The notes beneath the pieces are model-generated. The model saw only the letters and a program-made list of their open reading frames with translations. It searched no databases and was not told the origin of the DNA. From Bryum argenteum (lineage: Eukaryota > Streptophyta > Bryopsida > Bryales > Bryaceae): a DNA stretch of 64,000 nucleotides. The number at the start of each line of letters is the position of its first letter. Positions within the stretch are counted from its first letter, which is position 1. The stretch spans positions 20,922,758-20,986,757 of the forward strand of contig CM073323.1 in assembly GCA_037043015.1 (NCBI GenBank), written 5' to 3'. Made by a program: the position numbers and the translations under genes. This document shows, in pieces, positions 25,768 to 38,137 of the stretch.

Positions 25768-26010
25768 TTAACCCTTAAACGTCATATGCTGTCCTGATAC
25801 CCCACCCAAAATCTCTTTCAAAACTCCACTTTTAGCATTATTCTATTTTTAATTTGCGTGAGCTCTATTCTAAGAAAGTATAGATCTCTTTAAGGTGCTC
25901 AGTTTGGAATTTTAAAAATTCCATTTGGTATAATGGAGTGTAAGTTATGAGCAAGATTCTCTCAAAAAAAAACCCAACCCCTGGGGCTGGGTCTGACGTT
26001 TAAGGGTTAA
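25768..26010 (+). mobile_element. 243-bp piggyBac-type MITE
   Basis: The ends are TTAACCCTTAAACGTCA (25768 on) and TGACGTTTAAGGGTTAA (ending 26010), a perfect 13-base inverted repeat plus TTAA. The interior is unlike the 370-bp family, although the termini share the core CCCTTAAACG. Confidence 0.9.
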
Positions 26011-26121
26011 CGTGCTTCGCTTTTGAACATCGGGAAGTTACAAACAGTTGTCACATGTGAATTCGAATGGTTTTTCGAAGTTAACATTGAGGGACCTCCG
26101 TGTTGGGCCAAGTTGCATCTA

Positions 26122-26235
26122 TTTTTGAACGAGTGCATACTCGACACCACATGGCGCACTTTTTGAACGAGTGCATACTCGACACCACATGGCGCACTTT
26201 TTGAACGAGTGCATACTCGACACCACATGGCGCAC
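26122..26235. repeat. 38-bp direct repeat, three perfect copies
   Basis: The unit starts TTTTTGAACGAGTGCATACT and is present at 26122-26159, 26160-26197 and 26198-26235 without visible differences. It lies about 500 bases upstream of the acetoacetate-decarboxylase-like gene. The minus-strand frames through it are products of the repeat. Confidence 0.95.
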
Positions 26236-26750
26236 TCTTCTGATAAGCCCCCTGGTAACGAAGCCTCCTTTCCTTGTTATCCTGGATAGAACCAAACACG
26301 TGGCTGATCAGCCATGCAATCGAAACTAAAAGCTTCAAACAGAATCCTGCTTAAAACCCGCCGAACCATTTTTCCTGCACGAACACACGTCAGGATCTCA
26401 ACCTATGCACGTCGGCGAGCCGGCGGTTGAAATGAAAAGTAGTTCGATTTCCACGTGGTTCTCACTTCATACAAAAACTCAACAGCTCACACCCCGTGGT
26501 TGCCACGCCCAAATTCCCTCACCGCAACTTCGGTCCAAAAACATATGATGATGTGCACAATCACTTGATTTGTACGAAACCGGAACCACAAGATTGCACA
26601 TGCAGCTCGGGATCTGCACCTGGAATGGCAACCAGTGGTGTCTTTTGACAAAAAGTACACAACCATGTCTGATAGGATAAATGCTCGCAGTTACATGATT
26701 GGTTTCGGATTACATTGACAAGGAGTGTAGAAGACTGTACCTGAAAGATT

Positions 26751-27881
26751 ATGACTTCGTGCATCAGAGTAGCAGCAACTCGCATATTGTCGTCTCCGAA
26801 ATTCATTCCTGCTTCTCGACTTCCCCGAAGCGCGACTTCTGTAGTATGCTTTAGTAGTATTCGAGCTCGTAGTACGAGTGTTGAGCCGGACATGGGTGTG
26901 GCTTCCAGTAAGAGCAGCAATGGTGCGAGCCATGGTGTGAGCAATGGTGCGAGCCATGGTGTGAGTAATGGTGCGGCAAGCAGCAGACCACCGAGTGATA
27001 GCAAAAGAGACGTTTCGGAAGGGAGAGCGACAGCGCCATGGATATTGCACGGTCGCGGTCTCGTATTCCCCTGCATGCTGCCCAAAGAGACTGCCATGCA
27101 GTACTCCGCTTACGCTGAGGATCCGAACGAGCTCGTGAAGTTCGTGGGCGGAATCGGAGCTGCTTTCATTCTTGTGAATTACACTGACAGTCCTGTGGGG
27201 CCGTACAAGGAATTAGTGTTCGTCCCGGGCATGTACCAGTACTTTGATACTGTAGCTGGAAAGGTAAAGACGGCGCACGGCATTTCCCGAATCTGGGTCG
27301 ATAACCAGGTACGCCAGCACCGACACTAAACCCTCAACCCCATGCACGGCCATAAGGTCCCTGACCCCATGCTACAGGCTCAAATGGAAAAAGCATGGAG
27401 TCTGACCCTGCTATTTTGTGTGCAGAAAAGTGTTACCGATGCGCGTGCGAACTGGGGCATACCGAAGGAGCTGGCGGAGTTCGAATGGAAGGAACCGTCA
27501 TCGGGCGAACCAGGGAGAGTTACGGTGCGTCACTGCAGCAATGGTAGCAGGGGAGGTGTAATCTTCGACGTTACTTTCCACGACAACTACTCGCCCGTTT
27601 CGTTTCCTGTCTTTACCAAAGTGCCGTTGCTTCCCAACTTCGATGTCTTGAATTGGCTCCCGCTGGTGCAGCTTGGCGATGGCAGCCACGACCAGCTGTT
27701 GTTGACAACACTGTCCGCGCGGGGGTGGATGAAGCCTGCCGCCATGGCCGATAAGCCGCGCGTGGACTCTGCCCTCTTACCCTCCGTGGAGGCCTTGTAT
27801 GGCCTTTGCATTTCTTCGTTTGAGCTTCAGTTCAAAGAACCTGTCGAGCTCCGAAGCGAGATTCCTGCTTCTGTTCGTTAA
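26751..27881 (+). CDS. Acetoacetate-decarboxylase-like protein, putative plastid form
   Basis: Two exons, 26751-27308 and 27426-27881 (donor GTACGC, acceptor TGCAG, phase 0), give 337 residues. Residues 1 to about 48 are Ser/Arg-rich with few acids, like a plastid or mitochondrial transit peptide. A Ser/Gly/Asn linker (about 50-85) includes tandem copies of NGASHGVS, encoded by a 24-base repeat at 26916-26963. The rest resembles the acetoacetate decarboxylase fold family: FILVNYTDSPVGPYKELVFV, then WGIPKELAEFEW, whose lysine (about residue 200) lies where that family has its Schiff-base lysine. The true substrate of the plant proteins is not known to me, so the enzymatic name is only a family label. 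The start is the first ATG in the frame; a second at 26892 would omit the leader. The TAA stop lies inside the TTAA of a transposon (27878-28623). Confidence 0.8.
26916..26985 (+). repeat. 24-bp coding tandem repeat in the N-terminal linker
   Basis: Unit AGCAATGGTGCGAGCCATGG plus TGTG occurs at 26916-26939 and 26940-26963, then a partial third copy. It encodes the SNGASHGV repeats between the transit peptide and the catalytic-type domain, and because it is a multiple of three, copy-number change would keep frame. Confidence 0.9.
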
Positions 27882-28623
27882 CCCTAGAACGTCGGAGCCC
27901 ATAACCGTGGCCTGAACTTTGATATGTCTTACTCTGAATCCTCCATTTCGCCACTTTACCTGAAAGTAAAATATTTTATTTTATTTTTCGTAGATGTGAT
28001 CACATGCTTTTCATATGCTGTAAAAATTTCAGATTTTTTTGGGAAGATTTGAAATTCAAGTGAATTTTCAAAGAAAAACCAAAAATAATTCATATCAAAT
28101 ACAAATCACTTTCAAAAAATCTGAAATTTTTGGAATAAGGGGACATTGTAGTGAAGAATAGCATGGTGTAATCCATGGTTTCGTGTCATGCTATATTTGA
28201 AAATTGAGAAAGAGACCCTATAGGCATGTAAACTTAAGGTGTCAGTAAATCACTAGATATTAGGAATTTCTTGAAATTCTAACTTGGAGTAGAAACAAGA
28301 CTTGGTAAGATTCATTTTATGAATTGAGCTTGAACTCAAAAGAGATCATTTAGTTGCCTAAATTTGAGACTTAATAAAAGTAGGAAAAAGTTGCAGAAAT
28401 GCACTGTGTGGTGACTTGTTTTTAACCATTCTTTCAACTTTCATACCACATGTGATCTTAGGAAATACCTTAAATGACCTCAAATGAATTCCATGATATG
28501 CTATTATCATTCATAAATCCAATTACAAAAATCATGAATGAAATTCATCCCGCAATAATAGGTTACAGTGAAAATGTTCTGTTCATCGGACATAAAATGG
28601 CCGCTCCGACGTTCCAGGGTTAA
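27878..28623 (+). mobile_element. 746-bp piggyBac-type element inserted at a host stop codon
   Basis: The left end is TTAACCCTAGAACGTCGGAG (27878 on) and the right end CTCCGACGTTCCAGGGTTAA (ending 28623); inverted repeats of about 16 bases differ at one position. TTAA flanks both sides. Its last three bases on the left, TAA, are the stop codon of the upstream gene, so the 3' UTR of that gene must start inside the element. An internal near-palindrome around 28080-28130 ('ccaaaaataattcatatc', 'atctgaaatttttgg') is also present. A related 28-base stretch occurs at 306 and 14206 in the 1.4 kb blocks. Confidence 0.9.
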
Positions 28624-29609
28624 AACAATCTCATTCTTTCATGTATAAACAGCGAACCTTAGACCAGTCACATGTTGGCGATATAAACTAGTTCACGAAG
28701 GCAGCTTTGCGTTTTTCGTCTTGTAATCTAAAATCCGAAAAACACTCGGATATTGTACAGTTCAAAGCATTTTTGCAAAATGTAACATAATCTGCCTCAA
28801 AGCTTACTCTCAAAGCGCATGACAACATCGAATTGAAAGACCTCCTGCACACTTGAATGGCACTCGTCATCGTGATACGTTCATATAGTTTATCACGATG
28901 CGATAAAAATGCAATGTCAGGTCACCAGTTTTATTCCTCCATCGCGTATGTGATGGCTCCTCCGTTATAATGCTAAGATCCAATGTACCGAGTCCAGCTT
29001 CAGTATTCAAGACTACAATCGACATAAATATTATTCAGTTGATAACATAGTTCAATTCATAAGATAGTGCTGATAGATAGTAACGTGATAGACAAAGAAC
29101 AACTCAAGAACCATACAAACGACTTGGCAAACCCCCTCCACTTTCATACTTCCACCACCTCCACTTTCACTCATTGTTTTGTATACTTCATAAGCAAGGT
29201 GAATAGCGGTATCATCAGAACGTTCAGTCTAGTCATAAGATCATAATAATGTCATTGTTCGCAAAGGGGGATGCGCATCCGCCTCTAGCAGCAGTCAAAA
29301 ATTTCTTTCATGTTTCTACCCGAATTTAAATGCATGCAACCACATGCATCAGTAAATAGCCACCTGAAACCTACCATCCTACTGGAACCGTTCTCAAAAC
29401 GTAGGAATAGTACACTACACTACTAAACCATCTCGACAACAAAAAGCGGGGCATTCTTCCCACAAGTCGAGAATGAGACTATCTCTGCTACAGGCGTACA
29501 CGCCTTGACACTGCACTCTTGCAGTACCTCTACTCATTTCATCAATTTCACCCCTTGAAACTTCACGCTATCATCCGGTAAAAGATCCCTACAATATTTA
29601 TATATATAC
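28624..29609. other. Intergenic region between convergent genes
   Basis: This holds the 3' flanks of the acetoacetate-decarboxylase-like gene (+) and the LUH-type gene (-). The 3' UTR of the latter probably occupies part of 29100-29609. No other gene was seen. Confidence 0.5.
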
Positions 29610-32600
29610 CTACTTCCACAACCTCACCGACTTATCGTGACTCGCGGATGCTACCATTCCAGTCGCCGCCGATGAAGCCAAAGCAGCAATCAGTCCTTCG
29701 TGAGCTGGCACCGTCATGCTTTGCTTCTCTACCATGTTCCAAAGCTCCAGTGACTGCATCACCACATTCGATACCCACTTCTTAACACGACTCAACACCC
29801 CATCAAATATCCAACATCACTCAGTAACCCCCTCAAACATGAAAGCTCTCAACTAATCCGTGAATGCAGTAAGCCATTCTCCCCACATTCCTCAACCTCA
29901 ACTACTAACTTTACACCTAAACAGCACCAAAACACTACAACCCACAATGTCTCCTCCTCCCACCAACATTGGATCCCTCCACAGCAACCAAACCCACCTG
30001 ATAACAACCGATCACCAGCAGCGACGGATAATTCGGATGGAACACGCACGAATGGAACTTGTTCCCATTGCAACTCAGCTCATGAACACACTCGCCTTCC
30101 GCACCACCGGACCCCAGGTTCCAAACCCGAACAGAGTCCTCACTCACTGACGCTACGAAGTCCCCAGTCGCGTCCCAGCATACTGAATGCACAGGCTTCG
30201 TGTGTCTCTGCACGGACGTCCACCAACCATAAAACTCAATAAGATATCACTCCAGACCCAACAATCAACAACACCCACAACACTCACGACAGGAACAATG
30301 CACACATCAACACAACCACCACCAACTCCCTCATACACTCGACGCAGCATCACACGATCCTCCACCCTCAAACACCGCACCACCACCACATACCTGTAGC
30401 GTGTGCACACAAGTTTCCGAGTCCACGTCAAATATCGATACCACGTTCTCTGCTGCAGCTGCAAGCAACCGCCCCTGTCGAGGTTGGAATCTCATCTGCG
30501 TCATGCCACCCTGCACACCCACACAAACATCTCAACATCACCCACGCAAACATCAACCGCCGCACTCGCCTCCACTTGCCACTACATCCTCCCAACTACC
30601 TCCCTAACACAAACACCTATGCCACACACCTTGAACACCCGTGTGCACACTCCTTGGTTCACACTCCAGTACCGAATTTCGCTATCACCGTCACAAGAGC
30701 ACAGAAGATCCTCCGTGTTCGGGTGGAAGTCCAACGACATCACCGACGTCTGATGCCCAGTAAACGTACGCAACGAATAATTCGGCTGCATCACAAAATC
30801 CCTCCACTCCCCATCAGAAATTGCATACGACGTACACCAGGCAAGCACCATAAGTCCAACACGCCTTCCAATCTGTACATTCCGCAACAAAGATAAGCCC
30901 TCATACACCACATCCCTCGCAACTTACATTGTCGGCGTCCCACACCCGCACTGTTTTGTCAAATGATGATGTTGCAAGCCGCGTTGAGTTTGGACTGAAC
31001 CGAACGTCCGTAATCAGCAACGAGTGCTCCTCAAGTGAACTCTTCAGCTTCAGCGTGTCCATGTTCCACAATACGGCCTGCTCCAATCACCACGCACACT
31101 CTAATCAGACCAACTCATCATTTCCAGAGAGCCCCACAACCGCCATTATTGCCAATGAATAAGGTCCTCAATACATGCTCCTCTCCAGCCTTTCGAGCCT
31201 CCCACATGCCGCCTCAAAAGACTTGGATGTCTGGATATCTGCCACAGCGATATACAGAACATACCACCAGTTCCTACCACTCGGGAGCACCACACTGCTC
31301 CTCTAAACACTAGATCCCCACTACCTACAAACACGACCCCGCATACTTACCTTCTTATCGTGACCGGCACTTGCCAACAACTTCCCATCCGATGAGAAGT
31401 GGCAGCACACAACTTTGCTCGTACTCGCTCGGAGGCATGTCACCTCCTTGAACGAGAATCCTGTTTCATAAGCTCCGTCTGTCAAAACCTGTAAATGTCT
31501 GAGCGCCAATTTCCACTTTCTTGCCAAACCAATTCACCACCAACACAAAACAACGAGAGAAAAACACCGAAATTCAAAGCGGCAAATTCTAGCACAGCCG
31601 ACTCACCTTTGGAAACGTCCATGCTGTGGCCGGCAGGACTCCTGTTGCTGCTCCCGAACAGGGACTCGCGCGGGTCTGCTTCTTCGTGAGACAGGAAGGA
31701 TTCCACGTTGTCGTCCAACGACCCATCCTCGCCAAAACGATCCATGTCAGCCTGCAATTCAACACCACGCTGATCTTCAGATCTACAATCACGGTGCACC
31801 AACCAGTCACTAGCATCAACACTGGCTATCTCCTTAAAACAACAATCCCGCTACCACTCCAAGATGCTGCTAAACGGCCAGAGGTATCCTACGTCGCCCA
31901 AAATCCCATCTCAACCAGAATCATATGGGTAATGTAACCACTCTCCATTCCGAAAGAAGAATCCCTCGACACATACACCTAAGGACGGTGCTTCCACGAG
32001 CTGATGCAACGATGAAGTCCTGAAGTCCTAAAGTCCTAAAGCACGATTGCATGATGCAAGGTCATGACCAGGGCATGTGAGAACGCACGACCAGTCACGC
32101 CGAGCACCCGATCAAAGTCCATTCATGCTTGAAGAAATCAAAGCTTTACATCCCCACACAACACGCCCCAATTCACCGCACTCTCGAAGTCCACTACACC
32201 GCACATCCACCAGGCAATCACATCCACCGTATTCACATCAAACAAGTGTCACCGAAACTAGAAATAGGAAGCCAGATTTAGTCTCCAGTCCCACTCAAAA
32301 CCCCCATCGACCAATACCACCAAAAACTAACGGGCTTCCAGCTGGTTACCAGCTGGTTCGATGGAGATGCCAACGTCCCACCCCCATCGGCACCATACAT
32401 CAGTAACGGCTTTGAGATGCTGCTACTATGTTGTAAACCTCCAGCCCCCATGGACATTATGTCCCCAGGTGTGTGAGTAGAGGGGGTGGAAGGAGCCGAA
32501 TTTGGTGAAGGCCCGGCCGTGTTCGCCGTCCCTGTACTATTCGCGGGCCCTGACGATGACGCCGGCTGCTTTCTCTTCCTCGCACTCGGCCCACCCTTTG

Positions 32601-35600
32601 CAGCAGCCTTTTCCCCAACCCACACACATTTTTAGGTGAGGTGGTCTTATCTTGCCTCTCTGTACGACGCTCAGACCTGCCCTTACAACCAAACAGTGCA
32701 AAGCTACTTCAACCACGAGTACTCTATCCCCGTTCATCTTCACATGATTACGGCCTCAACGTCATCTCTACTCTTTCAGCTTCACGCACTCTTCCGAACC
32801 CAGTACAATCAGCACCCACGCCCAAGCATCCACCGGATACAACCCCGCCTCAAACTCCCGAAATCAGCTAACACCAAACCAGCAGGCCATCACGACGAGA
32901 AAACACAACAACAAACTCATGCGGCAAATCCTTGTAAGGTCAAACAAGAGAAACGAAGCAAGACACTTCGCCCAACCAAGGCAGCATGCACAGCCAGGAA
33001 TCCACCCACAAAGCATGCATAAATAGCGTCTCACATCAAGCAGCGTCTCCACACTGCACACCACCCCCTGCATGTATCCAGATTCTATCACACAGCAATG
33101 CGATCACCTAGTAGCACTACGTCCGAAGACAGGCGGACACCCAAGTCGGCTCCGCAACCCTACCACCCAGCTCCCTTAATAAACACCAACACGCTTCAAG
33201 GTGGCTAACCTCCACAGGTTGCCATTCACTTACCGCCAGAATGCCGTAGTCCATAAATACAATTAAGTGCAGCTTGACCAGCAATTCAACACCATACCTT
33301 GCCAGTGCCGGTGCTGTTCGTGCTCGGACTCGGCTCCAGTCCACCGTACACAGGGTCATTAGGACGGAATGAGTTCGAAACGTCCACATTCACTTGTCCC
33401 GCCCGATCCTGCTGCAGCTGCTGTTGCTGCGGAGTCGTCGGATTCTGCTGCTGCAAGTTCCCACCCTGCTGCTGTTGCTGTTGCTGTTGTTGCTGCTGTT
33501 GTTGCTGTTGTTGCTGCTGCTGAATTTGTGCGAGCTGCTTCATGTGCTTAACACAACCAACCAAAACACCACCAGCTTCAGTACTAATGCACATCATCTA
33601 TCCCAAAGCCCTGAAGAAATCTCCAAAGACTATCCAAAAACACACTTCCCGGCCAGTGCTCTACCCAGTTGCTCTCATGCATCTAACGTCATCCACAATT
33701 GCCTTCCCCCGTTCATCCGACTCGTCGCAGGTCTCCTACCGTCACTCTCGCTTCGTTACCATGTCAGCACCGCATTTACCACTAACATTCAACAACAGTC
33801 TTATGCACCAAACAAACACTTAAAAGGCTCCAGCCTCAACCTTCATCATGTGCTCTGTCTGTGCCTGCTCTTGGGGTCCACCCCGCGGTACAGGAGAAGC
33901 CGCTTGCATGGGAGATCCTACACCTCCTCCTGATAAATCACTGCCTGTGTTATGTTGCCCATCTTTCGTCAGTCCACTTCTGCCTAAAAGCACTCGGAAC
34001 CGCCGAGGATCCATCTCGTTGAGAAGCGGAGACCCCGAACTCGATATGTTTCCCTGTTGAGCTTGGGCTTGGAGTAGAAGCTGCTGTTGCTGTTGTGGAG
34101 ACAGCATTTGGAACTGGTGATACTGGTTCGGCCCTTGAATGAAGGGCTTCTGTGCCGTACCAGACAACCCTGGTCGGAGCTGATCCATACCCTGTCACCA
34201 ATACACCCACATCCCGTTGCTTATCAACAGATAGTGGATGCAAAACGATACATGTTGCCCGAGACACAGTAGATCGGTCCAGTTTCCGGTCCAATTTCCT
34301 TCGAGGTTCGACCCCAAAGACGATGAGCTTCTTAATCGTCAACAGAACTTACGACGATACAAAAAAGAGAGCATTAAAAAACCATAAATTGCCAAAATTC
34401 TAATACATCAGAAGACTACAGTACGTCTACCAACTCTCAGAACACCTCCAGCATGCAACCCCGACGCGGTTCGACACCAGGAATCAGAAACTTACAGTCA
34501 ACGGCCAGCCTTTCAAAGATCCTGGATTTACACCTTGATTTACACCTTGGTTCACCCCTGGATTCACACCTGGACCACGTTCATTCACAATCACGATCAG
34601 TAAGCACAAAACCAGATATTGCGCCCCATCTAGTCAGCTGCTACAAAGAGAAGTCTTTATACCTACCAAACAAGCACCGGGGACAAGAAACCAACCTGGA
34701 CTTAACAGGGCGGGCTTCGAATGTCCAACCCCCGGTACACCAAACATAGCTGAATCTGGAGCTGGAGAACGCTGGTTCAACGCATCATTCTTGTTATCCT
34801 GCATTACAAACAACCACCCATCAGCAACTTGCAAGTGGACGACTACATCAGCATCGCAAAAGATAATGGGCCACTGCACCCAAACCGTTGGCCTAGTTCA
34901 GGAACATCATGACGCTGCCAAAACATGAAAGCACCTACAGTACTATGTACGAACAGACAAGGTGTGCACCTGCGAGGATCCTGACATCTGCGAACGAGCT
35001 TGGACCTGCTGCAGGGCTGTGGTGGCGTTGCCGGCAAGTAATGGCCTGTAAGATACAACAATCATTGTCAGTACCATGGCGGAACTCTGCGATGGATAAG
35101 CAAAAATTAACGCATGAACCCGATTTGTCATGACAACATTCCGTTTGAAAAGCTTCCGAACTTCCGGCTTCGTCCAAGTGACTTGAAAGATGTGCACGAC
35201 CACGTGTTCTGAAGATACCCAGAGTAATTTACCTCTGCAACCACACACATCGACCATCACCTCATCGTCAGAAAATATACATCTACACCATCCTTCAAAG
35301 CACCTCGATCCAACGAAACTCAGGAAGTAAATGCAAGACGTATCACATCAGCAAGTATCCTCGTCGCCATTAGGTATGAACAGCTAAGTTACCAACTATC
35401 AGTACTGAAAATTGTCTTTAGTAGCATCAGAAACACAGTTTTATCCCCTACTTTATCACTACCTTCATAGCCGTCTCGTCCAGGGCATCCCTCTGATGTG
35501 GGTGCTTCAGCCGTTCTTCGTAAATTTTGGTAGCCATAGCATTAGCAGTGGGTTGTCGTATCAATGCTTCTGCGCCTAGTCCATTGGCGGAGCCGTTCAA

Positions 35601-38137
35601 TAGATGGGTGCTCACATCCCTGCGCTGCTGCTGTGCAGCCCGCATCTGTTGTATCTGCAGGATATGCTGCTGCTGCTGATGCTGAACTTGTTGTTGCTGC
35701 TGCTGATGATGAGCAGCCTGCTGCTGCAGTGCTTGTTGTTGCTGCACCTGATGCTGAGCTTGCTGCTGCTGCTGTTGGGCCTGTTGCTGCGCCTGTTGCT
35801 GTTGTTGAGCATGTTGCTGTTGTTGCTGTTGCTGGGCCTGTTGTTGTTGCTGCTGCTGTTGCTGCTGCTGCTGAGCCTGCTGCAGCTCCCGAGCCTTCAA
35901 CTGCTGTGTCTGAGCACCTCAAACAAGACAACTAGACGTCACCTCTCATAAGATTTAATTAGACTGAAAGAGGATATATATATGATCTATAACTCGTGCT
36001 ATACCACCTGCTCGAGAGAAGGCCTCCACCTCACGTGATTCACGAAATATAGGATAAGCATACTTCGAATGCCTATCAGCTGTCTAAACGGTAAACCGCC
36101 ACCGTCTGTAAATTCAGCAGTATCCATACTGAAGACATTGCTGGATGTTATTTGCAACTTTCATTTCCGGTACTGTAAAAGCGTAGGATTACTTTTTATC
36201 GCTCATCCCGAACATTTCCAAACAGCCGCACAGCTCTTGACGAATCACTAATAGCATCCACAGAATTACTCAAATAACCACCACAAGGAGCTCACCTCGA
36301 TATAAGAGGCTGCCACCTCGGAATGTTTTTCGTTCGTGCGCGCGATAAATATATCCCAAAATACCGACCACCATTCAAATAAAAATCCTCCAGGTGCATC
36401 AATGGCTGAACGGAAAACGAATAAAAGCTTTATCACCAGAGCACTAATATGTAGAAAGAGCTACTGTAATGCTAGGATTAACCAGAGCGGTAAATACTGG
36501 TGAACGATCGAGACAAAACATCAAATGCTATAAAAATAACACCACTTTAATAAAAAGGTTCAAATTCGCAATGATCTCTTATATACCCAAGTGAACCTTA
36601 CTTTCGGCTGACCCTTACAACCAGGTTAACGCCGTCACTGAAGGCGCAATCCTAATAAAGCGGAAAAGAAGACTCAATTCTAACAGAGGACGACGTACCA
36701 ACGGGATCAGACGAAACCTTGCCCTCATTCAAGAAGGCCTTTGCTGAAGCTTGAAGATTCCTCTTTATAAGATAGTCGTATATATACACATCAAGCCTGC
36801 ATGTCAGAGCCACTTCTCCTTCGTTAACGCTTGTATATTACTATTGGGAAAAGTTCAGAAGTAAACGGTCAAGTTAGTGTGCCCAAGGAACAACCCTCCA
36901 CGACAATTATTGATCTAAAATGTTAGAAATGTTAGGTGACGCGCGCGCGCGCAACGCATATCCGTCTACACTATGTCCGTCACAACAAGCGTGAGTAAAT
37001 GTGTGATTGGTTCTACTTTGAGCGTGAGTAAATGTGTGATTGGTTCTACTTTGCTACTTGCACTTACTCTTACTTGCAGTATGGAATTCATCGTTCGTCA
37101 TTCAGGAATATCGTACTCTGAGAACCTTAACTAAAGCCGTCGGTAATAACTGCCTCGCCCAAGATAACCATTTCCGAACTATGACAAGTGAGAAGTATAG
37201 AGACAACCGAGTCCAAACTCCTTGCAAGAACAAGTTGTAGGAGTATAACCACTCGCACGTCGACTTTATTTTCCTAGGTCAACCATTCTTACAACAAACA
37301 GCAAAATGCACAACCTTGAAGCTCAACATTTTTAATAGAAACTCGCAGAAAAATAACAAACGGACTACAAAACCTCCAACCATTCCGGCCCATGCGATAT
37401 TCACTATTGTATGCTGAAAACACCTACACTTGAATAAATACACCAGGTCCAAGACAGATATGAAATAAATCATCACCATGAAGCAAAAGATTCAGAAAAA
37501 GACGGATATGTGCTCAGACTGTTGCTAGTAGTCTGTGCTTACTAAAATGACTACTTTGAGACGGTAGAGTAAACATAATTCAAGCCTTCACTATATCAGC
37601 TACTTTGCAACTAGTCTAAGCCACATATAACTCGTAAAACCTAAAAACTCCTTGTAAAAGAAGAAGATGAAAGAATTACCAACACATTTCAATGATGGAA
37701 CGCCTAGAAAGCAACTTTAAAAAAATATGAATCGAAAGGTTGATCACGTTAGAATTTACAAGCTCTTCACTAAACAGGACAATAAACTAGCTCAACACTG
37801 TGTCGATTCTCACAAAAACAGGCAAAAGGAGAACTTGTCGGAAAAACAGCTCAAGAAATCAGACAACTCGCCTAGCCTCAAAGGCGTAGCTGCAAAATCG
37901 TAACACTTCCTCAGGATCACCACATTGCATAAATCCACCGACAGAACTCACTCGAATCTAAATTTGAAACGAGCATCTAAGAAAGCGCAGCGCGCAACCC
38001 GGAGCTCTAAGTAATGCGGCGGAAACACAACCGCAATTTCCCAGCCGTAAAATGGCACCTAAAAAAATGGGACAAGGCGCTCGGGAGATCTCGAAGGGGG
38101 CTTACATCTTATCGGCCTCCCAGTTGCTCTGCGCCAT
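29610..38137 (-). CDS. LUH: LEUNIG_HOMOLOG-type transcriptional co-repressor
   Basis: Seventeen exons (high to low): 38137-38106, 36796-36699, 36405-36296, 35909-35463, 35086-34970, 34798-34696, 34569-34496, 34191-33841, 33546-33298, 32595-32350, 31751-31607, 31460-31351, 31077-30928, 30785-30630, 30510-30394, 30207-29998, 29753-29610. They keep frame and give 952 residues. The N-terminus [20 protein letters not shown], then [19 protein letters not shown], is the LUFS/LisH domain that binds SEUSS-type adaptors. Two Gln-rich tracts follow (about 86-180 and 449-490), then a basic [16 protein letters not shown] stretch. A beta-propeller of about seven WD40 repeats fills 655-952, ending [12 protein letters not shown]. 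The middle ([24 protein letters not shown]) is closer to LUH than to LUG. The protein acts in the nucleus as a Groucho/Tup1-like co-repressor. Exon 5 is the least certain: its start was chosen on phase and the AG, not on conservation. Confidence 0.95.
33474..33525 (-). repeat. CAG/CAA tract encoding polyglutamine
   Basis: An interrupted run of CAG and CAA codons within exon 9 of the LUH-type gene encodes about 18 consecutive glutamines. A longer, more mixed Gln/Ala/His tract lies in exon 4 at 35620-35895. The antisense Leu-rich and Cys-rich frames here are shadows. Confidence 0.9.
36797..38105 (-). other. Long first intron of the LUH-type gene
   Basis: 1309 bases separate the tiny first coding exon ([11 protein letters not shown]) from the rest of the LUFS domain, with donor GTAAGC and acceptor TGCAG. 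It contains a (GC)n tract at about 36941-36953 and a perfect 32-base duplication. Long first introns often hold regulatory sequence in plant genes, but none can be named from this sequence. Confidence 0.8.
36989..37053. repeat. 33-bp direct repeat, two copies, in LUH intron 1
   Basis: GCGTGAGTAAATGTGTGATT and the following 12 bases occur at 36989-37020 and again at 37022-37053, separated by one base, with no differences. Confidence 0.95.

Noticed and set aside
26122-26235. CRISPR-like array
   Set aside because: The repeats are directly adjacent with no spacers, and the genome is eukaryotic.
30187-31689. Plus-strand His/Thr/Pro-rich frames across the WD40 exons
   Set aside because: They are antisense to well-supported exons of the LUH-type gene and cross its introns.
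33394-35935. Leu-rich, Ala-rich and Cys-rich frames opposite the Gln-rich exons of the LUH-type gene
   Set aside because: They are alternative readings of CAG/CAA repeats on the other strand or frames.
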